DNA of 64,000 bases from Synechococcus sp. 1G10 (GTDB taxonomy: Bacteria; Cyanobacteriota; Cyanobacteriia; PCC-6307; Cyanobiaceae). Of this stretch, positions 34,868-44,613 are shown piece by piece. Location of the stretch: positions 124,001-188,000 of the forward strand of contig NZ_NQKW01000002.1 of NCBI RefSeq assembly GCF_002252625.1, written 5' to 3'. A program made the translations under genes and the position numbers. The stretch's first letter is position 1. Each line of letters starts with the position of its first letter. Under the pieces are notes generated by a model, which saw nothing but the letters and a program-made list of their open reading frames with translations, did no database searches and had not been told where the DNA came from.

Positions 34868-35569
34868 ATGCCACGGCAGAACCTCATCAGTGCACTCAGG
34901 TCCTCGTTCGAGGCCTCGATCGGGGATGTCGTCTTCGGGATGGAGGACGGAACCGTGTCGATCTTCGGCCTGGTGGCCGGGGTGGCACTCACAGCCAGCT
35001 CCGGCAAGAGCGTGCTGATTGCGGGTGCCTCCGGGGCCGTGGCCGCCGCCGTCTCGATGATGGCGGGGGTGTTCCTCGACCTGCAGTCGGAGCAGGACCG
35101 GGAGCGGGTGGACAGCCGCCGCCGCCTGAGGGCCGTGGGGGCTGATCCATCGGGCGAGATCACCGCGCTGATGGGACGCCTGGGCCGCACGGGGCTGCAG
35201 CCGGCCACCCTGGCGGCGATTGAGAGCGACCTGCAGCAGCGGCCGGCGACGCTGCCGGAACTTGAGCGCCGCGCAGCGGTGCCCTCCGCCTCCAGTCGCC
35301 AGCAGCCGTGGGCCCATGCGCTGTGGATGTTGGTTTCGGATCTGTTCGCGGGGCTCACGCCGGTGCTGGCCTTCGCGCTGTTGCCGCTGGAGCAGGCCCG
35401 GCCGGTGTCGTTGCTGATGACCCTGGCGCTGCTGGTGCTGCTGGGCTACGGCCGCGCCCGGATCGGTGAGCGAGCGGTGCTTCCCACGGTGCTGACCACG
35501 GTGTCGATCGCCGGTTGTGCCGCCCTGGCCGGGGTGGCGATCGGCCTCTGGTTGAACCGAATCGGTTGA
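34868..35569 (+). CDS. VIT1/CCC1-family iron/manganese transporter-like protein
   Basis: The 233-residue protein opens with the VIT signature SIGDVVFGMEDGTVSIFGLV and AGVALTASSGKSVLIAGASG, giving the first two helices with the Asp/Glu metal residues. The third segment is MMAGVFLDLQSEQDRERVDS, with acidic residues lining the hydrophilic region. The C-terminal half has three helices. Plant and yeast relatives load iron or manganese into vacuoles; a bacterial member probably exports metal. ATG 34868 is used. Confidence 0.8.
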   Translation: MPRQNLISALRSSFEASIGDVVFGMEDGTVSIFGLVAGVALTASSGKSVLIAGASGAVAAAVSMMAGVFLDLQSEQDRERVDSRRRLRAVGADPSGEITALMGRLGRTGLQPATLAAIESDLQQRPATLPELERRAAVPSASSRQQPWAHALWMLVSDLFAGLTPVLAFALLPLEQARPVSLLMTLALLVLLGYGRARIGERAVLPTVLTTVSIAGCAALAGVAIGLWLNRIG

Positions 35570-35635
35570 AGGGGCCAATGGCGGGCTGAATTGTTGGTGT
35601 CCTCAGGTTCAATCCCCCTGATCAAGTCGCATACA

Positions 35636-36345
35636 TCAAGCGGCAACAAGGATGATCAGATTGTTCAGGTCCACCAGGGTGAAAACCTCATTGCTGTTTT
35701 AGATTATCCTTCGCAACAAGGGGTTGCGGAACCGAGATCGCTGCTTAATCGCCCGGAATGGATGTTCCAGTTTGACCGTGCTTTGAGCCCTGGCTCATTC
35801 GCGCAACCTATCTACCCATAATCAAGGTGTCTTGGATGGGAGCTTCCGCTTTGTAAGTGCATTGCGGTGTCGAATCTCGACAGCTAGAATGCGGCCATTT
35901 GATTTGGCGGTGGTGGCATCAGGCCTGTAGATAAGGCCTGTGTTCTTGTCAAAATCAGTATGTAGCTTCATAGCGTAGGCGAACCCTTTTGCGAAGTGCT
36001 TGATCTACTGGTTTCCACCCTTGGTCGGTTCATCACGGGATGCCGCTCTCCTCTCTTGTTCTTGAAGAATCTGGCCGTAGCGATCAATGTGGCACCACGA
36101 TTGCGCTCTGGTGCATCATCACGCCTAGACGCTTCAGGTGGACCTTGACCCTTTGAAAGATCAGCTCGCCGAGGTTGTGTTTCTCCGGCAGCTGCCTGTA
36201 GCGGAAGCCTTCTCAGAAGGAGTGGCTCAGGATCGTGGTCTCATCCGGGATGCGGTCGCTGATCAGGTCGATGCCGGCAAACCTGCCCATGGTGGACTCC
36301 TTGATCAACACCCATTCATCGATCGCAAGGTTCTGGCCCGGGAGG
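35636..36345 (-). pseudogene. Decayed IS5-family transposase
   Basis: Reading the minus strand across frames recovers an IS5-type transposase in order. First MGRFAGIDLISDRIPDETTI, then an in-frame TGA and FRYRQLPEKHNLGELIF. In another frame GATLIATARFFKNKRGERHP, then PTKGGNQ, a TAG and YAMKLHTDFDKNTGLIY. Near the end VKLEHPFRAIKQ and, after another stop, NEVFTLVDLNNL. These match FRHLLEKHDLG, VDATLIAAPSSTKNKRGERDP, KKGNQWYFGMKAH and VEHPFRVIKRQFG of intact elements. At least one frameshift and several stops, plus missing middle sequence, make it non-functional. Terminal repeats were not identified. Confidence 0.82.
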
Positions 36346-36363
36346 GCCTGGCCCCGAGAAACT

Positions 36364-37912
36364 TCAGGGCGTGAAACTCCGGAGCTGACCAGTGACGTCC
36401 GCCAGGGCGACGCTGGCATCCCCCCAGCCGTCAGGCGGCAACAACGCGGGGGACTTGGAGCCGGGGGCTACGACGGCCCCAGCTGCAAAGGCCCCGTTCA
36501 CCCAGGCCAGCAACAGACCCCGCAGGGGACCACCCCCTTCCTCGTAGCGGGCGCCGAGGTTGAAGTGGTCACCGCCCTTGGCCAGCACCAGTCGATAGCC
36601 ACCGACGCCATTGCGGACCTCAGCGGCCATGGGCCAGATCGCCTCCGGTCCCGGCGGCACCACCCAATCGCGGCTACCGCTCACCACCAGCACCTGGCCG
36701 TTCATACCTTGAATCGCCTCTGCATCGAACAGCAGCGACATCGGCGGACTGACCGCCACCACCGCCTTGACCCGGCGATCAGCCAGGGCCGCCTGGTCGG
36801 CGGAGTTCAGGAAGCTGCACTGGAGAACCCAGCTCAGGTTGCGGGACGGATCATTGAGATCGCTGCATCGCTTCTTCAGCCGGGCGGAGCTGGGCCGGGC
36901 TCCCGCCAGTTGCAGGGCGGTGGTGCCCCCCCAGGACTGGCCCAGCACCACCACCTCATCGGTGCGCAGGCCCGGTGCGAGAGCCAGTTGGCCGGCTGCG
37001 GCCGCATCTATCAAGGCCGACACGTCGAGGGGCCGCAGGCGCAGTTCAGCGGGACCCGGCGGCGGCACCTTGCCGGAGAGCATCTCCTGCTGCTGTCTCT
37101 GGTCGCTGCCGGGGTGATAGGGCAGCAGCACGGTGTAGCCGTAGCTGGCCAGGTGACTGGCCCAGCCCTCGAAGCTGGCGGGGCTATCCCAGAGGCCATG
37201 GGAGATCACCACCAGTCGGCCGTTGCTCCCCTGGGTGGGACTGATCACCACCAGTCGCAGGAGGTCCGGCCGGTAGGGCACCGGGATGGTGGTTTCGCCG
37301 CGCTGCACCTTGAGGGGGCCAGCCTGGCTGAGCGACGGGCTCACTGTGGCCGCCGACTGGGCCGCCAGCAGTCGATCGGCTGGCTGAAGCTGGCGGGCGA
37401 GGCGCTGGACGGCGGACAGGGCCCGATCCAGATCCACCGAGGCCGTCTTGCCTGGAAGCGCCTGGAGCACGGTCAGCATGGTGAGCGGACCCTTGGCGGC
37501 GGAGGTGTCGAGCGCCCGCGAGATCTCTTTGCCACCGAGGCTGGAGGGCAGGCCATCGATGCCCCCGAGCGAGGAGACCAATAGCAGGGCCTGGGTGAGC
37601 AGGGGGGAGCCCACAGCCTGGTTGACCACCGCCTTGGTCTGCAGCGGCAGGGGGGGCGTTGAACAGCTCGACCAGCTTGCGTCCGACGGCCCCGTTGGTG
37701 GCCCGGTCAAGCTCAGCCAGATCGCTGTTGCCCGCAAACAGCTTGCTGGTGCTGGTCAGTTCCTTGAGCTGGATATAGAGGCTCGTCTGCAGGATCGGTA
37801 GCCGCAGATCGATCTCCTGCAAGGCGGCCGCCGGCTGGGCGGCGGCGGTGAGCACGGCCCCCGACGCCAGCGAGAGGGCCAAGGCGCGGCAAAGGAACGG
37901 GAGCGGCGACAT
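36364..37912 (-). pseudogene. DUF1400-type alpha/beta hydrolase, disrupted by a homopolymer frameshift
   Basis: The 5' part, from ATG 37912, encodes a signal peptide and the start of a DUF1400-like domain (LRLPILQTSLYIQLKEL). At a run of seven G on the plus strand (37650-37656) the frame is lost. The rest continues in the frame ending at 36364, with QTKAVVNQAVGSPLL and the hydrolase core. Core residues are intact: nucleophile Ser in VVLGQSWGGTTAL, Asp in SGSRDWVVPP and His in GGDHFNLG. The product would be an exported lipase/esterase-like enzyme. A sequencing error, a true mutation or slippage-based switching would all look like this. Confidence 0.82.
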
Positions 37913-38531
37913 GGGGAGCGAGAAGCGAAAGCGGCCCCGGGGGGATGCTGGGCAATCATCGGCCGGAGTTGAAGCACCAGTGTGTCTGCTGGGCGATCCC
38001 GCGCCTACAGGGCATTCCTGAAAACCCCAACCTTGCCAGCCTCGCTAATTCCACCTCATGTGAGCAAGTCCCAAAATGAGGACAAATCTGAATGGTGAGC
38101 ACGGCTGGATAGCCAATGGCGCCAAACGACGTGGTACCACTCCGATGGTCCGAGCAGTCTATAACTCAGGGCAGTTGATACTAGAGGAGCTCTATATCCT
38201 AACCAAGATGGGGCGAGATGGACTCAAATCGTCGAACATCGACGGTATCAGGAGGTTGTGGACGGCAGTCGTCGCGTCCGCGTTTATGGCGACATAAGGC
38301 TTGCATGGAAGATCAGCATGCTCAAGTAAGGCGACGTGGGAGTGCTCGAGTTCGCCGAGGGGGTCTGAAGTTTGCCGTCTGCCCCTAAACCCATAGCGAT
38401 AACTACTGGAAGAACTAACCAACGCCAACCGCATGATCGTGGAAATGCAAGGCAGCAATGGCTTCCCAACTCCCAGAATTCCTGTGGAGATGGTTGGCAA
38501 CGCTCCGAACTGGTTCCGCGCCACCTCACTG
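37913..38531. other. Gene-free region between the hydrolase and a small membrane protein
   Basis: About 620 bases of lower GC than the neighbours. Short open frames (up to 124 codons on the minus strand) give no recognisable protein. Next to the IS5 remnant, this may be degraded sequence, but I find no residual motif. The right end holds a terminator for the small gene at 38596. Confidence 0.55.
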
Positions 38532-38560
38532 AAAAGCCCGCCCGGAGTTCCGAGCGGGCT
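38532..38560 (-). terminator. Rho-independent terminator
   Basis: On the minus strand the arms AGCCCGC and GCGGGCT, extended inside by TCCG/CGGA, form a strong hairpin followed by TTTT (complement of AAAA at 38532-38535). It is about 35 bases after the stop of the small membrane-protein gene, which supports that gene being expressed. Confidence 0.8.
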
Positions 38561-38595
38561 ATTCAATCCATGGTGCTTAACGAAATCTGTGCCTG

Positions 38596-38754
38596 TCAGA
38601 GCACCTGGCCCACCATCACCGCTGCCACGGCGGAGAAGAGGGTGATGCCGAGGGCGGTGAGGGGATTCTGTCCCTGGGCCACGGCGAAGCTGGTGACGAC
38701 ACCAGCCCCAAGGCAGGCGACGACGATCTGGGTGGCGGTTGAGGGACGATCCAC
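38596..38754 (-). CDS. Small two-helix membrane protein of unknown function (52 residues)
   Basis: From GTG 38754 the frame encodes 52 residues with two hydrophobic segments, IVVACLGAGVVTSFAVA and TALGITLFSAVAAVMVG, joined by a short turn (QGQNPL). The frame is open upstream to 39153, but that part is Pro/Arg/Ser-rich with no order and lies in the xfp leader, so the short form is preferred. A strong terminator follows. Composition resembles small thylakoid or envelope proteins; no family recognised. Confidence 0.6.
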   Translation of the reverse strand: MDRPSTATQIVVACLGAGVVTSFAVAQGQNPLTALGITLFSAVAAVMVGQVL

Positions 38755-39151
38755 AGGACAGGGTTCAACTGAGGAGCAACGTAGGGAACCTTCTTGAAGC
38801 CACCAGCGGGGATCGGGGGTTTCGTTACCGGCGGTTGGGCTTCGTAACAGGCCGAAATCGTCCGGGCGCCGCTGGCTCAACCAGGTTCGCTGACGAATGG
38901 TGGCGGTCTGGGGGGGTGTGGAGGGCATCCCAACGCCAGGCTGGATGTGATCGAGGCGGTAGTCAATGAAGCCCGTGCCCTGGTCGCGGGGCGGCGTCTG
39001 CTCAGCTTCGAGTGGTAATGAGACCAACCCTGGGCCAGGCCAAGGCCTGCCGTCGCTGTGCTGACTCACTGCTGTCAGGGTCGATACACCTCGCGTTGGC
39101 AAAGCCCAAGGCTCATGTGAGCCTGCACTGAACAGGCGATGGGCATCAGGC
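38755..39151. other. About 400-base leader region upstream of xfp
   Basis: No convincing gene. It separates the leftward small membrane protein from rightward xfp and should contain promoters for both. Several overlapping open frames exist but give unstructured translations. No riboswitch or clear hairpin was recognised by eye. Confidence 0.5.
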
Positions 39152-41539
39152 ATGGCTATGGATCACGAGCAGGAACTCCAGCTTCTCGATGCCTGGTGGC
39201 GTGCCGCCAACTACCTGGCGGTGGGGATGATCTATCTACGGGAGAATCCCCTCCTGGCCGAGCCGCTCCGGCCTGAGCACATCAAGGCCCGTCTGCTGGG
39301 GCACTGGGGATCAAGCCCTGGCCAGGCGTTCATCTGGGCCCATGCCAACCGGGTGATCCGCCACCACGATCTGGAGATGATCTACCTGTCGGGGCCAGGG
39401 CATGGAGCCCCCGGCGTGATGGGCCCCACCTACCTCGACGGCAGCTACAGCGAGGTCTATCCCGACAAGTCGCAGGATGCGGGCGGGATGCAGCGCTTTT
39501 TCAAGCAGTTCTCGTTCCCAGGCCACATCGGCTCCCACTGCACCCCCGAAACCCCCGGTTCGATCCATGAGGGCGGTGAGCTCGGTTACGTGCTCTCCCA
39601 TGCCTGCGGTGCCGTTTTCGACAACCCTGATCTGATCGCCCTGGCCTGCGTGGGGGATGGCGAGGCCGAGACCGGTCCCCTTGCCACCTCCTGGCACATC
39701 AACAAATTCCTCAACCCGATCACTGACGGGGCGGTGTTGCCAGTGCTGCACCTCAACGGCTACAAGATCGCCAACCCCACCCTGCTGGCCCGCATTCCCA
39801 GGGAGGAGCTGGTGAGCCTGATGCGGGGCTACGGCTGGGATCCGATCCTGGTGGAGGGGAGTGAGCCGGCGGAGATGCACCACGCCATGGCCGCCGCCAT
39901 GGACCAGGCCATCGCCACCATCCAGCGGGTGCGCCAGGACTGTCGCCAGAGCGGAGAGGCCGTGCGGCCTGCCTGGCCGATGATCGTGCTGCGCTCCCCC
40001 AAGGGTTGGACCGGCCCCCGCGAGCTCAACGGCAAGAAGCTGGAAGATTTCTGGCGCTCCCACCAGGTGCCCCTGCCGGCACCGAACAAGGATCCCCAGC
40101 AACTGACCATGCTCCAGGACTGGCTGCGCAGCTACCGCCCCGAGGAGCTGTTTGATGCCAACGGCACCCTCAGGCCCGAGCTGCAGGCCCTCTCACCGAC
40201 GGGCGCGCGGCGGATGGGCTCCAGCCCCCATGCCAATGGCGGCCGTTTGCGCCGCAGTCTTCGGCTCGCACCGATCGAGGACCATGCCGTGCACATCGAA
40301 CGGCCAGGCCAGAGTGAGCACGAGAACACGGCACCACTGGGAGCCCTGCTGCGCGACACCATCGTGCGCAACCCCGACTCCCTGCGGGTGTTCGGCCCCG
40401 ATGAAACCGCCTCCAACCGGCTGCAGGCCATTTATGAGGTCAGCAAGAAGGTCTGGATGGAGGAGTTCCTCCCCGAAGACCTCAATGGCAGTGAACTGGC
40501 CCGCGAGGGACGGGTGGTGGAGATGCTCTCAGAGCACACCCTGGTCGGAATGATGGAGGGCTATCTGCTCACCGGCCGCTACGGCTTTTTCCACACCTAC
40601 GAGGCCTTCGCCCACGTGATCGCCTCGATGTTCAACCAGCACGCCAAATGGCTGGAATCCTGCAAGCTCCATGCCACCTGGCGTGCGCCGATCGCGCCCT
40701 GGAATTGCCTGATCTCCTCCACCGTCTGGCGCCAGGATCACAACGGCTTCACCCACCAGGACCCGGGCTTCATCGACCTTGCCGGCAACAAGAGTGGCGA
40801 TGTGGTGCGCGTCTACCTGCCGGCCGATGCCAACTGCCTGCTGGCGGTGGCGGAGGAGGCTCTCGTGGAAACGAACGTCTGCAACATCATCGTTTCCGAC
40901 AAGCAGAAGCATCTCCAGTACCTCACCCTTGAGGAGGCCCGCAGTCACGTGGCCAAGGGTATCGGTCTCTGGGGCTGGGCCAGCAACGATGACCAGGGGG
41001 ATGAACCCGATGAACCCGATGTGGTGATGGCCTGCGCCGGCGACATCCCCACCAAGGAAGTGCTGGCGGCGGTGGAGATCCTCCACCGTGAGGTTCCCAA
41101 GCTGCGGATCCGGGTGATCAATGTGGTGAAGCTGTTCGCCCTGACCCAGCCGAGCGAGCACCCCCATGGCCTCTCGGATCGGGATTTCGACAGCCTGTTC
41201 ACCACCGACAAACCGGTGATCTTCAACTTCCACGGCTACCCGTGGCTGATTCACCGGCTCACCTACCGCCGCACCAACCACCCCAACATTCATGTGCGGG
41301 GCTACAAGGAGAAGGGCAACATCAACACGCCGCTGGAGCTGGCGATGAACAACCAGATCGACCGCTTCAACCTGGTGATCGATGTGATCGACCGGGTGCC
41401 AGGCCTCGGCTCCCGCGCCGCCCACGTCAAGGAGCGGATGAAGGAAGAGATCCTCGGCCACCGCCGCTATGCCCACACCCACGGCATGGATTCTCCCGAT
41501 GTGACCGGCTGGCGCTGGTCCTTGCCAAGCCCGCACTAG
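39152..41539 (+). CDS. xfp: Xylulose-5-phosphate/fructose-6-phosphate phosphoketolase
   Basis: This 795-residue thiamine-diphosphate enzyme splits Xu5P or F6P to acetyl phosphate plus GAP or E4P. Hallmarks are [20 protein letters not shown] and [20 protein letters not shown]. The ThDP/Mg site is [19 protein letters not shown], with [14 protein letters not shown] following. Later come [25 protein letters not shown] and [16 protein letters not shown]. Length is typical. Two bases after its stop begins ackA, so acetyl phosphate can be turned directly to acetate and ATP. Confidence 0.96.
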   Translation: MAMDHEQELQLLDAWWRAANYLAVGMIYLRENPLLAEPLRPEHIKARLLGHWGSSPGQAFIWAHANRVIRHHDLEMIYLSGPGHGAPGVMGPTYLDGSYSEVYPDKSQDAGGMQRFFKQFSFPGHIGSHCTPETPGSIHEGGELGYVLSHACGAVFDNPDLIALACVGDGEAETGPLATSWHINKFLNPITDGAVLPVLHLNGYKIANPTLLARIPREELVSLMRGYGWDPILVEGSEPAEMHHAMAAAMDQAIATIQRVRQDCRQSGEAVRPAWPMIVLRSPKGWTGPRELNGKKLEDFWRSHQVPLPAPNKDPQQLTMLQDWLRSYRPEELFDANGTLRPELQALSPTGARRMGSSPHANGGRLRRSLRLAPIEDHAVHIERPGQSEHENTAPLGALLRDTIVRNPDSLRVFGPDETASNRLQAIYEVSKKVWMEEFLPEDLNGSELAREGRVVEMLSEHTLVGMMEGYLLTGRYGFFHTYEAFAHVIASMFNQHAKWLESCKLHATWRAPIAPWNCLISSTVWRQDHNGFTHQDPGFIDLAGNKSGDVVRVYLPADANCLLAVAEEALVETNVCNIIVSDKQKHLQYLTLEEARSHVAKGIGLWGWASNDDQGDEPDEPDVVMACAGDIPTKEVLAAVEILHREVPKLRIRVINVVKLFALTQPSEHPHGLSDRDFDSLFTTDKPVIFNFHGYPWLIHRLTYRRTNHPNIHVRGYKEKGNINTPLELAMNNQIDRFNLVIDVIDRVPGLGSRAAHVKERMKEEILGHRRYAHTHGMDSPDVTGWRWSLPSPH

Positions 41540-41541
41540 GG

Positions 41542-42648
41542 ATGAACGCCCGGGAATCGGTGCTGGTGCTGAACGCGGGCAGCTCCAGTCTCAAGGCGGG
41601 GCTGTTCGCGGCGGATGGCCGCTGCCAATGGCGCGAGCAACGCAGCTGGCAGCCGGCCTCCGGCACCATGGAGGAGGTCCTCGACGGCTGGCTGCCAGCC
41701 GCCCTGGAGTCCTGGAATGGGGAACCGCTGTTGGCGGCCCACCGGGTGGTCCATGGCGGTGAGCGCTTCACCGCCCCCACCCTCTTGAGCTCCCCGGTGC
41801 TGGACGCTCTGGAGGCCATGATCGCCCTGGCACCGCTGCATAACAGACCTGCCCTGGCCGTGATGCGCTGGCTGAGCTGCTGGAATCCCCAGTTGCCCCA
41901 GTGGGCCTGCTTTGACACGGCCTTCCACAGCACCCTGCCGCCGGAGGCCCGCACCTATGCCCTGCCGGCGGCCTGGCGGGAGCTGGGCCTGCGCCGTTTC
42001 GGTTTTCACGGCCTCAACCATCAGCACGTGAGTGAAACCGTCAGTCGTCGCTGGTCTGACAAGCACCAGCCCCCTACTCGGCCGCTACGGCTGATCAGTT
42101 GCCACCTCGGTGCCGGCTGCTCGCTCTGCGCCATCCGGGATGGGCGCAGTGTGGCCACCACCATGGGTTACACGCCCCTGGATGGTCTGGTGATGGCAAC
42201 CCGCAGCGGCTCGATCGACCCCGGTCTGCTGCTGCATTTGCTGCGGCAAGGGCTGACGCCCGAGCAACTGGAGCAGGGGCTGCAGGGGGCGAGTGGCCTG
42301 CTGGGGCTCTCCGGTGGCCTCAGCTCCGATATGCGCCAGCTGCGCCAGGCCGCCAGCGACGGTCACGACGGCGCCAGCCTCGCCCTTGCCGTGTTTCGCC
42401 ACAGCCTGCTGGAGGGCATCGGGGCGATGGCGGCAAACCTGGGTGGTGTGGATGTGATCGCCCTCAGCGGCGGTATCGGTGAGCATGATCACGCCCTGCT
42501 GGCGGATCTTGAGTTGTCCCTGGGCTGGCTCGGGCCCATTGAGCTGGTGCGGGTCCCCGCCGATGAGGAGGGCCTGATCGCACGCGAGTGCCTCAGCGCA
42601 GCAGGCGGGATGCAGGTCGGGCCCGGCCGCTGCTGGCCCACTGCTTGA
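41542..42648 (+). CDS. ackA: Acetate kinase
   Basis: AckA interconverts acetyl phosphate and acetate with ADP/ATP. The 368-residue ASKHA-fold protein shows VLVLNAGSSSLKAGLF, AHRVVHGGERF, FDTAFHSTLPPEARTYALP with the catalytic Asp, FHGLNHQHVSE, SCHLGAGCSLCAIRDGRSV and the C-terminal IALSGGIGEHDHALL. It is shorter than E. coli AckA but retains the catalytic residues I can place. ATG 41542 follows xfp by two bases. The 3' end overlaps ycf46 on the other strand by 56 bases. Confidence 0.94.
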   Translation: MNARESVLVLNAGSSSLKAGLFAADGRCQWREQRSWQPASGTMEEVLDGWLPAALESWNGEPLLAAHRVVHGGERFTAPTLLSSPVLDALEAMIALAPLHNRPALAVMRWLSCWNPQLPQWACFDTAFHSTLPPEARTYALPAAWRELGLRRFGFHGLNHQHVSETVSRRWSDKHQPPTRPLRLISCHLGAGCSLCAIRDGRSVATTMGYTPLDGLVMATRSGSIDPGLLLHLLRQGLTPEQLEQGLQGASGLLGLSGGLSSDMRQLRQAASDGHDGASLALAVFRHSLLEGIGAMAANLGGVDVIALSGGIGEHDHALLADLELSLGWLGPIELVRVPADEEGLIARECLSAAGGMQVGPGRCWPTA

Positions 42649-44074
42649 GCGCATCGAGCTGTTCGCGGGCCGTGCGCGAGAGGGGAACCAGGTCACTGGC
42701 GGCGGCGATCAGATCCGCCTCGCCGAATTCGCGGTGCACCGCAAAGGCCAGGTGCATCGCCTCCACCACCGTCTGCTCCAGTTCGGCACCGGAGAATCCC
42801 GCGGTGCGGTCCACCAGCACCTCAAGGGGAATGCGGTGCTCGGGGCGGCGGCGGCGCAGCTGCAGGTCGAGAATCGTGCGCCTTTCGGCGGCATCGGGCA
42901 GATCCAGCAGGAAGATCTCATCGAAGCGCCCCTTGCGCATCAGCTCCGGCGGCAGGCTCTCCACCCCGTTGGCGGTGGCCACGACGAACACCGCCGAGCG
43001 CTTCTCCGCCATCCAGGTGAGCAGGCTGGCCAGCACCCGCTGGCTGGTGCCGCCATCGCTGCGGCTGTCACCGCCGAATCCCTTGTCGATTTCGTCGATC
43101 CAGAGCACGCACGGTGCCATGGCTTCGGCGCGGCGAATCATGTCGCGGGTACGGGCTTCGCTGGCGCCCACCAGGCCGGCGAACAGCCGCCCCACATCCA
43201 GGCGCAGCAGCGGCATGGCCCAGCTGTGGGCGATCGCCTTGGCGGTGAGTGACTTACCGGTTCCCTGGGGACCCACCAGCAACACTCCCCGTGGCAGGGG
43301 CAGGCCATAGGCGGCGGCCTCATCGCTGAAGGCCAGTCGCCGCTGCTCCAGCCAGTGCTTCAGCGCCTCCAGCCCGCCGATGTCGGCGGGGCTGGCCTCT
43401 GTGGGGCAATACTCCAGCAGCTCGCTGCGGGCGATTGCCTGGCGCTTCTCCTCCAGCACCTCTGCCAGATCGGGCTCCCCCAGCTGGCCGCGCCGAGCCA
43501 GGGCCCGCGCCGCCACCTGACGGATGCGCTGTTCGCTCAGGCCGCTGCAGCAGTGGGTGAGCTGCTCGAGCACACCGGGGCTCAGGGGGTGGCCGCAGGC
43601 CTGAGCGATGCTCTCCAGCAGAGAGCTGATCTCACCGGCATCGGGCAGGGGCAGGTCGAGGATCGTGAGGCACTCTTCCAGTTCCCGCGGCACCTGCCAT
43701 TCCGGGGCGGTGATCACCAGGGTGCGCGGTTTCTGGCGCAGGCTGGTGGCCAGGTTGCGCAGCCGGCGGCCGATGCCGGGGTCGTCGCAATAGCGGTGGA
43801 AATCGAGCAGCAGCAGGATCGCCGCCTGATCCGGGGGCAGGCTCTCGATCGCCTCCAGGGCTCCCATTGGATTGCGGGTGGCCTCACCCTCGCGGTTCGG
43901 CAGCCCCTGGAGCCCCTCGACGAAATCCCAGCGCAGCAAGGTGCGCTGGCCCAGGCGCTGGGCGGCGCGCTGGAGCAGAGCAGCGATGCGCTCCTCCTCG
44001 GGGCTGCGAATCCAGAGGATCGGCGCGCGGGCACGGATCAGCAGATCAAGCTGGTCGGCCCACTCCTCGCTCAT
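42593..44074 (-). CDS. ycf46: AAA ATPase Ycf46
   Basis: The 493-residue protein has an N-terminal degenerate P-loop-like domain (ILWIRSPEEERIAALLQRAA, ILLLLDFHRYCDDP). A full AAA domain follows: Walker A LLVGPQGTGKSLTAKAIA, Walker B CVLWIDEIDKG, sensor-1 VFVVATANGVESLPPEL and arginine finger RKGRFDEIF. It matches Ycf46, a plastid- and cyanobacteria-conserved ATPase linked in Synechocystis to carbon-uptake regulation. ATG 44074 overlaps the upstream gene by four bases (ATGA). Confidence 0.9.
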   Translation of the reverse strand: MSEEWADQLDLLIRARAPILWIRSPEEERIAALLQRAAQRLGQRTLLRWDFVEGLQGLPNREGEATRNPMGALEAIESLPPDQAAILLLLDFHRYCDDPGIGRRLRNLATSLRQKPRTLVITAPEWQVPRELEECLTILDLPLPDAGEISSLLESIAQACGHPLSPGVLEQLTHCCSGLSEQRIRQVAARALARRGQLGEPDLAEVLEEKRQAIARSELLEYCPTEASPADIGGLEALKHWLEQRRLAFSDEAAAYGLPLPRGVLLVGPQGTGKSLTAKAIAHSWAMPLLRLDVGRLFAGLVGASEARTRDMIRRAEAMAPCVLWIDEIDKGFGGDSRSDGGTSQRVLASLLTWMAEKRSAVFVVATANGVESLPPELMRKGRFDEIFLLDLPDAAERRTILDLQLRRRRPEHRIPLEVLVDRTAGFSGAELEQTVVEAMHLAFAVHREFGEADLIAAASDLVPLSRTAREQLDALKQWASSGRARPASRLLR

Positions 44075-44613
44075 CGCCAATGGCGCAGGGCCGACCAGCG
44101 GGGATCGATGGGGTCTCCCCCGCCGGTCGTGGAGGAGGCTTCCTGTCTGGCCTCAGGTTGCTCTGGCAGGTCCGGTCCGGGGCAGCCCGGGCCGCAGTCG
44201 TTCCGCAAGGGCAGCTGAAGGCTGAGTTGCTCAAACAGCCACCGGGCCGGATCGAAGCTGCCGCGGGGATCGAGAGCCTCGATCAGCTCGCTTGCGTCGA
44301 GGTCATCGCCGAGTTGATCGGCATCTCCGAGCCAGAGTCGCTCCTCCCCCCGGAAGTGCAGGGTGTGGTTGTAGGTGCTCAGGCAGCGGTCGCAGCAGAG
44401 GGTGACGATGGTTTCGGCTTCCCCCTCCACTTCCAGCACGGGCTCGCCGTGGCGGACGCTCAACCAGCCCCGCACCGGCGTGAGGCTCTCGAGATCCTCC
44501 AGCTGCTGGTCGACAGCCCACAAGCGTGGTTCCTGCAGCAGGCGTAGCTCCTGCAGGGGCATGGGCCGCAGCAGGGATGGTTCAGGCAACGGCGAGGGAC
44601 GCCGCGTCATCAC
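44071..44613 (-). CDS. YceD/DUF177 family protein
   Basis: The 180-residue protein has an N-terminal beta domain ([20 protein letters not shown]). The conserved cysteine pair [20 protein letters not shown] is followed by acidic stretches and a second Cys motif [12 protein letters not shown], probably binding metal. DUF177/YceD proteins take part in 23S rRNA maturation in bacteria and plastids. The gene is within the yidC-ycf46 run, overlapping both neighbours by four bases. Start is GTG 44613 or ATG 44610. Confidence 0.85.
   Translation of the reverse strand: MMTRRPSPLPEPSLLRPMPLQELRLLQEPRLWAVDQQLEDLESLTPVRGWLSVRHGEPVLEVEGEAETIVTLCCDRCLSTYNHTLHFRGEERLWLGDADQLGDDLDASELIEALDPRGSFDPARWLFEQLSLQLPLRNDCGPGCPGPDLPEQPEARQEASSTTGGGDPIDPRWSALRHWR

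Noticed and set aside
38076-38297. 73-codon open frame in the low-GC stretch
   Set aside because: Short, no recognisable similarity or start signal, and embedded in a stretch without other genes.
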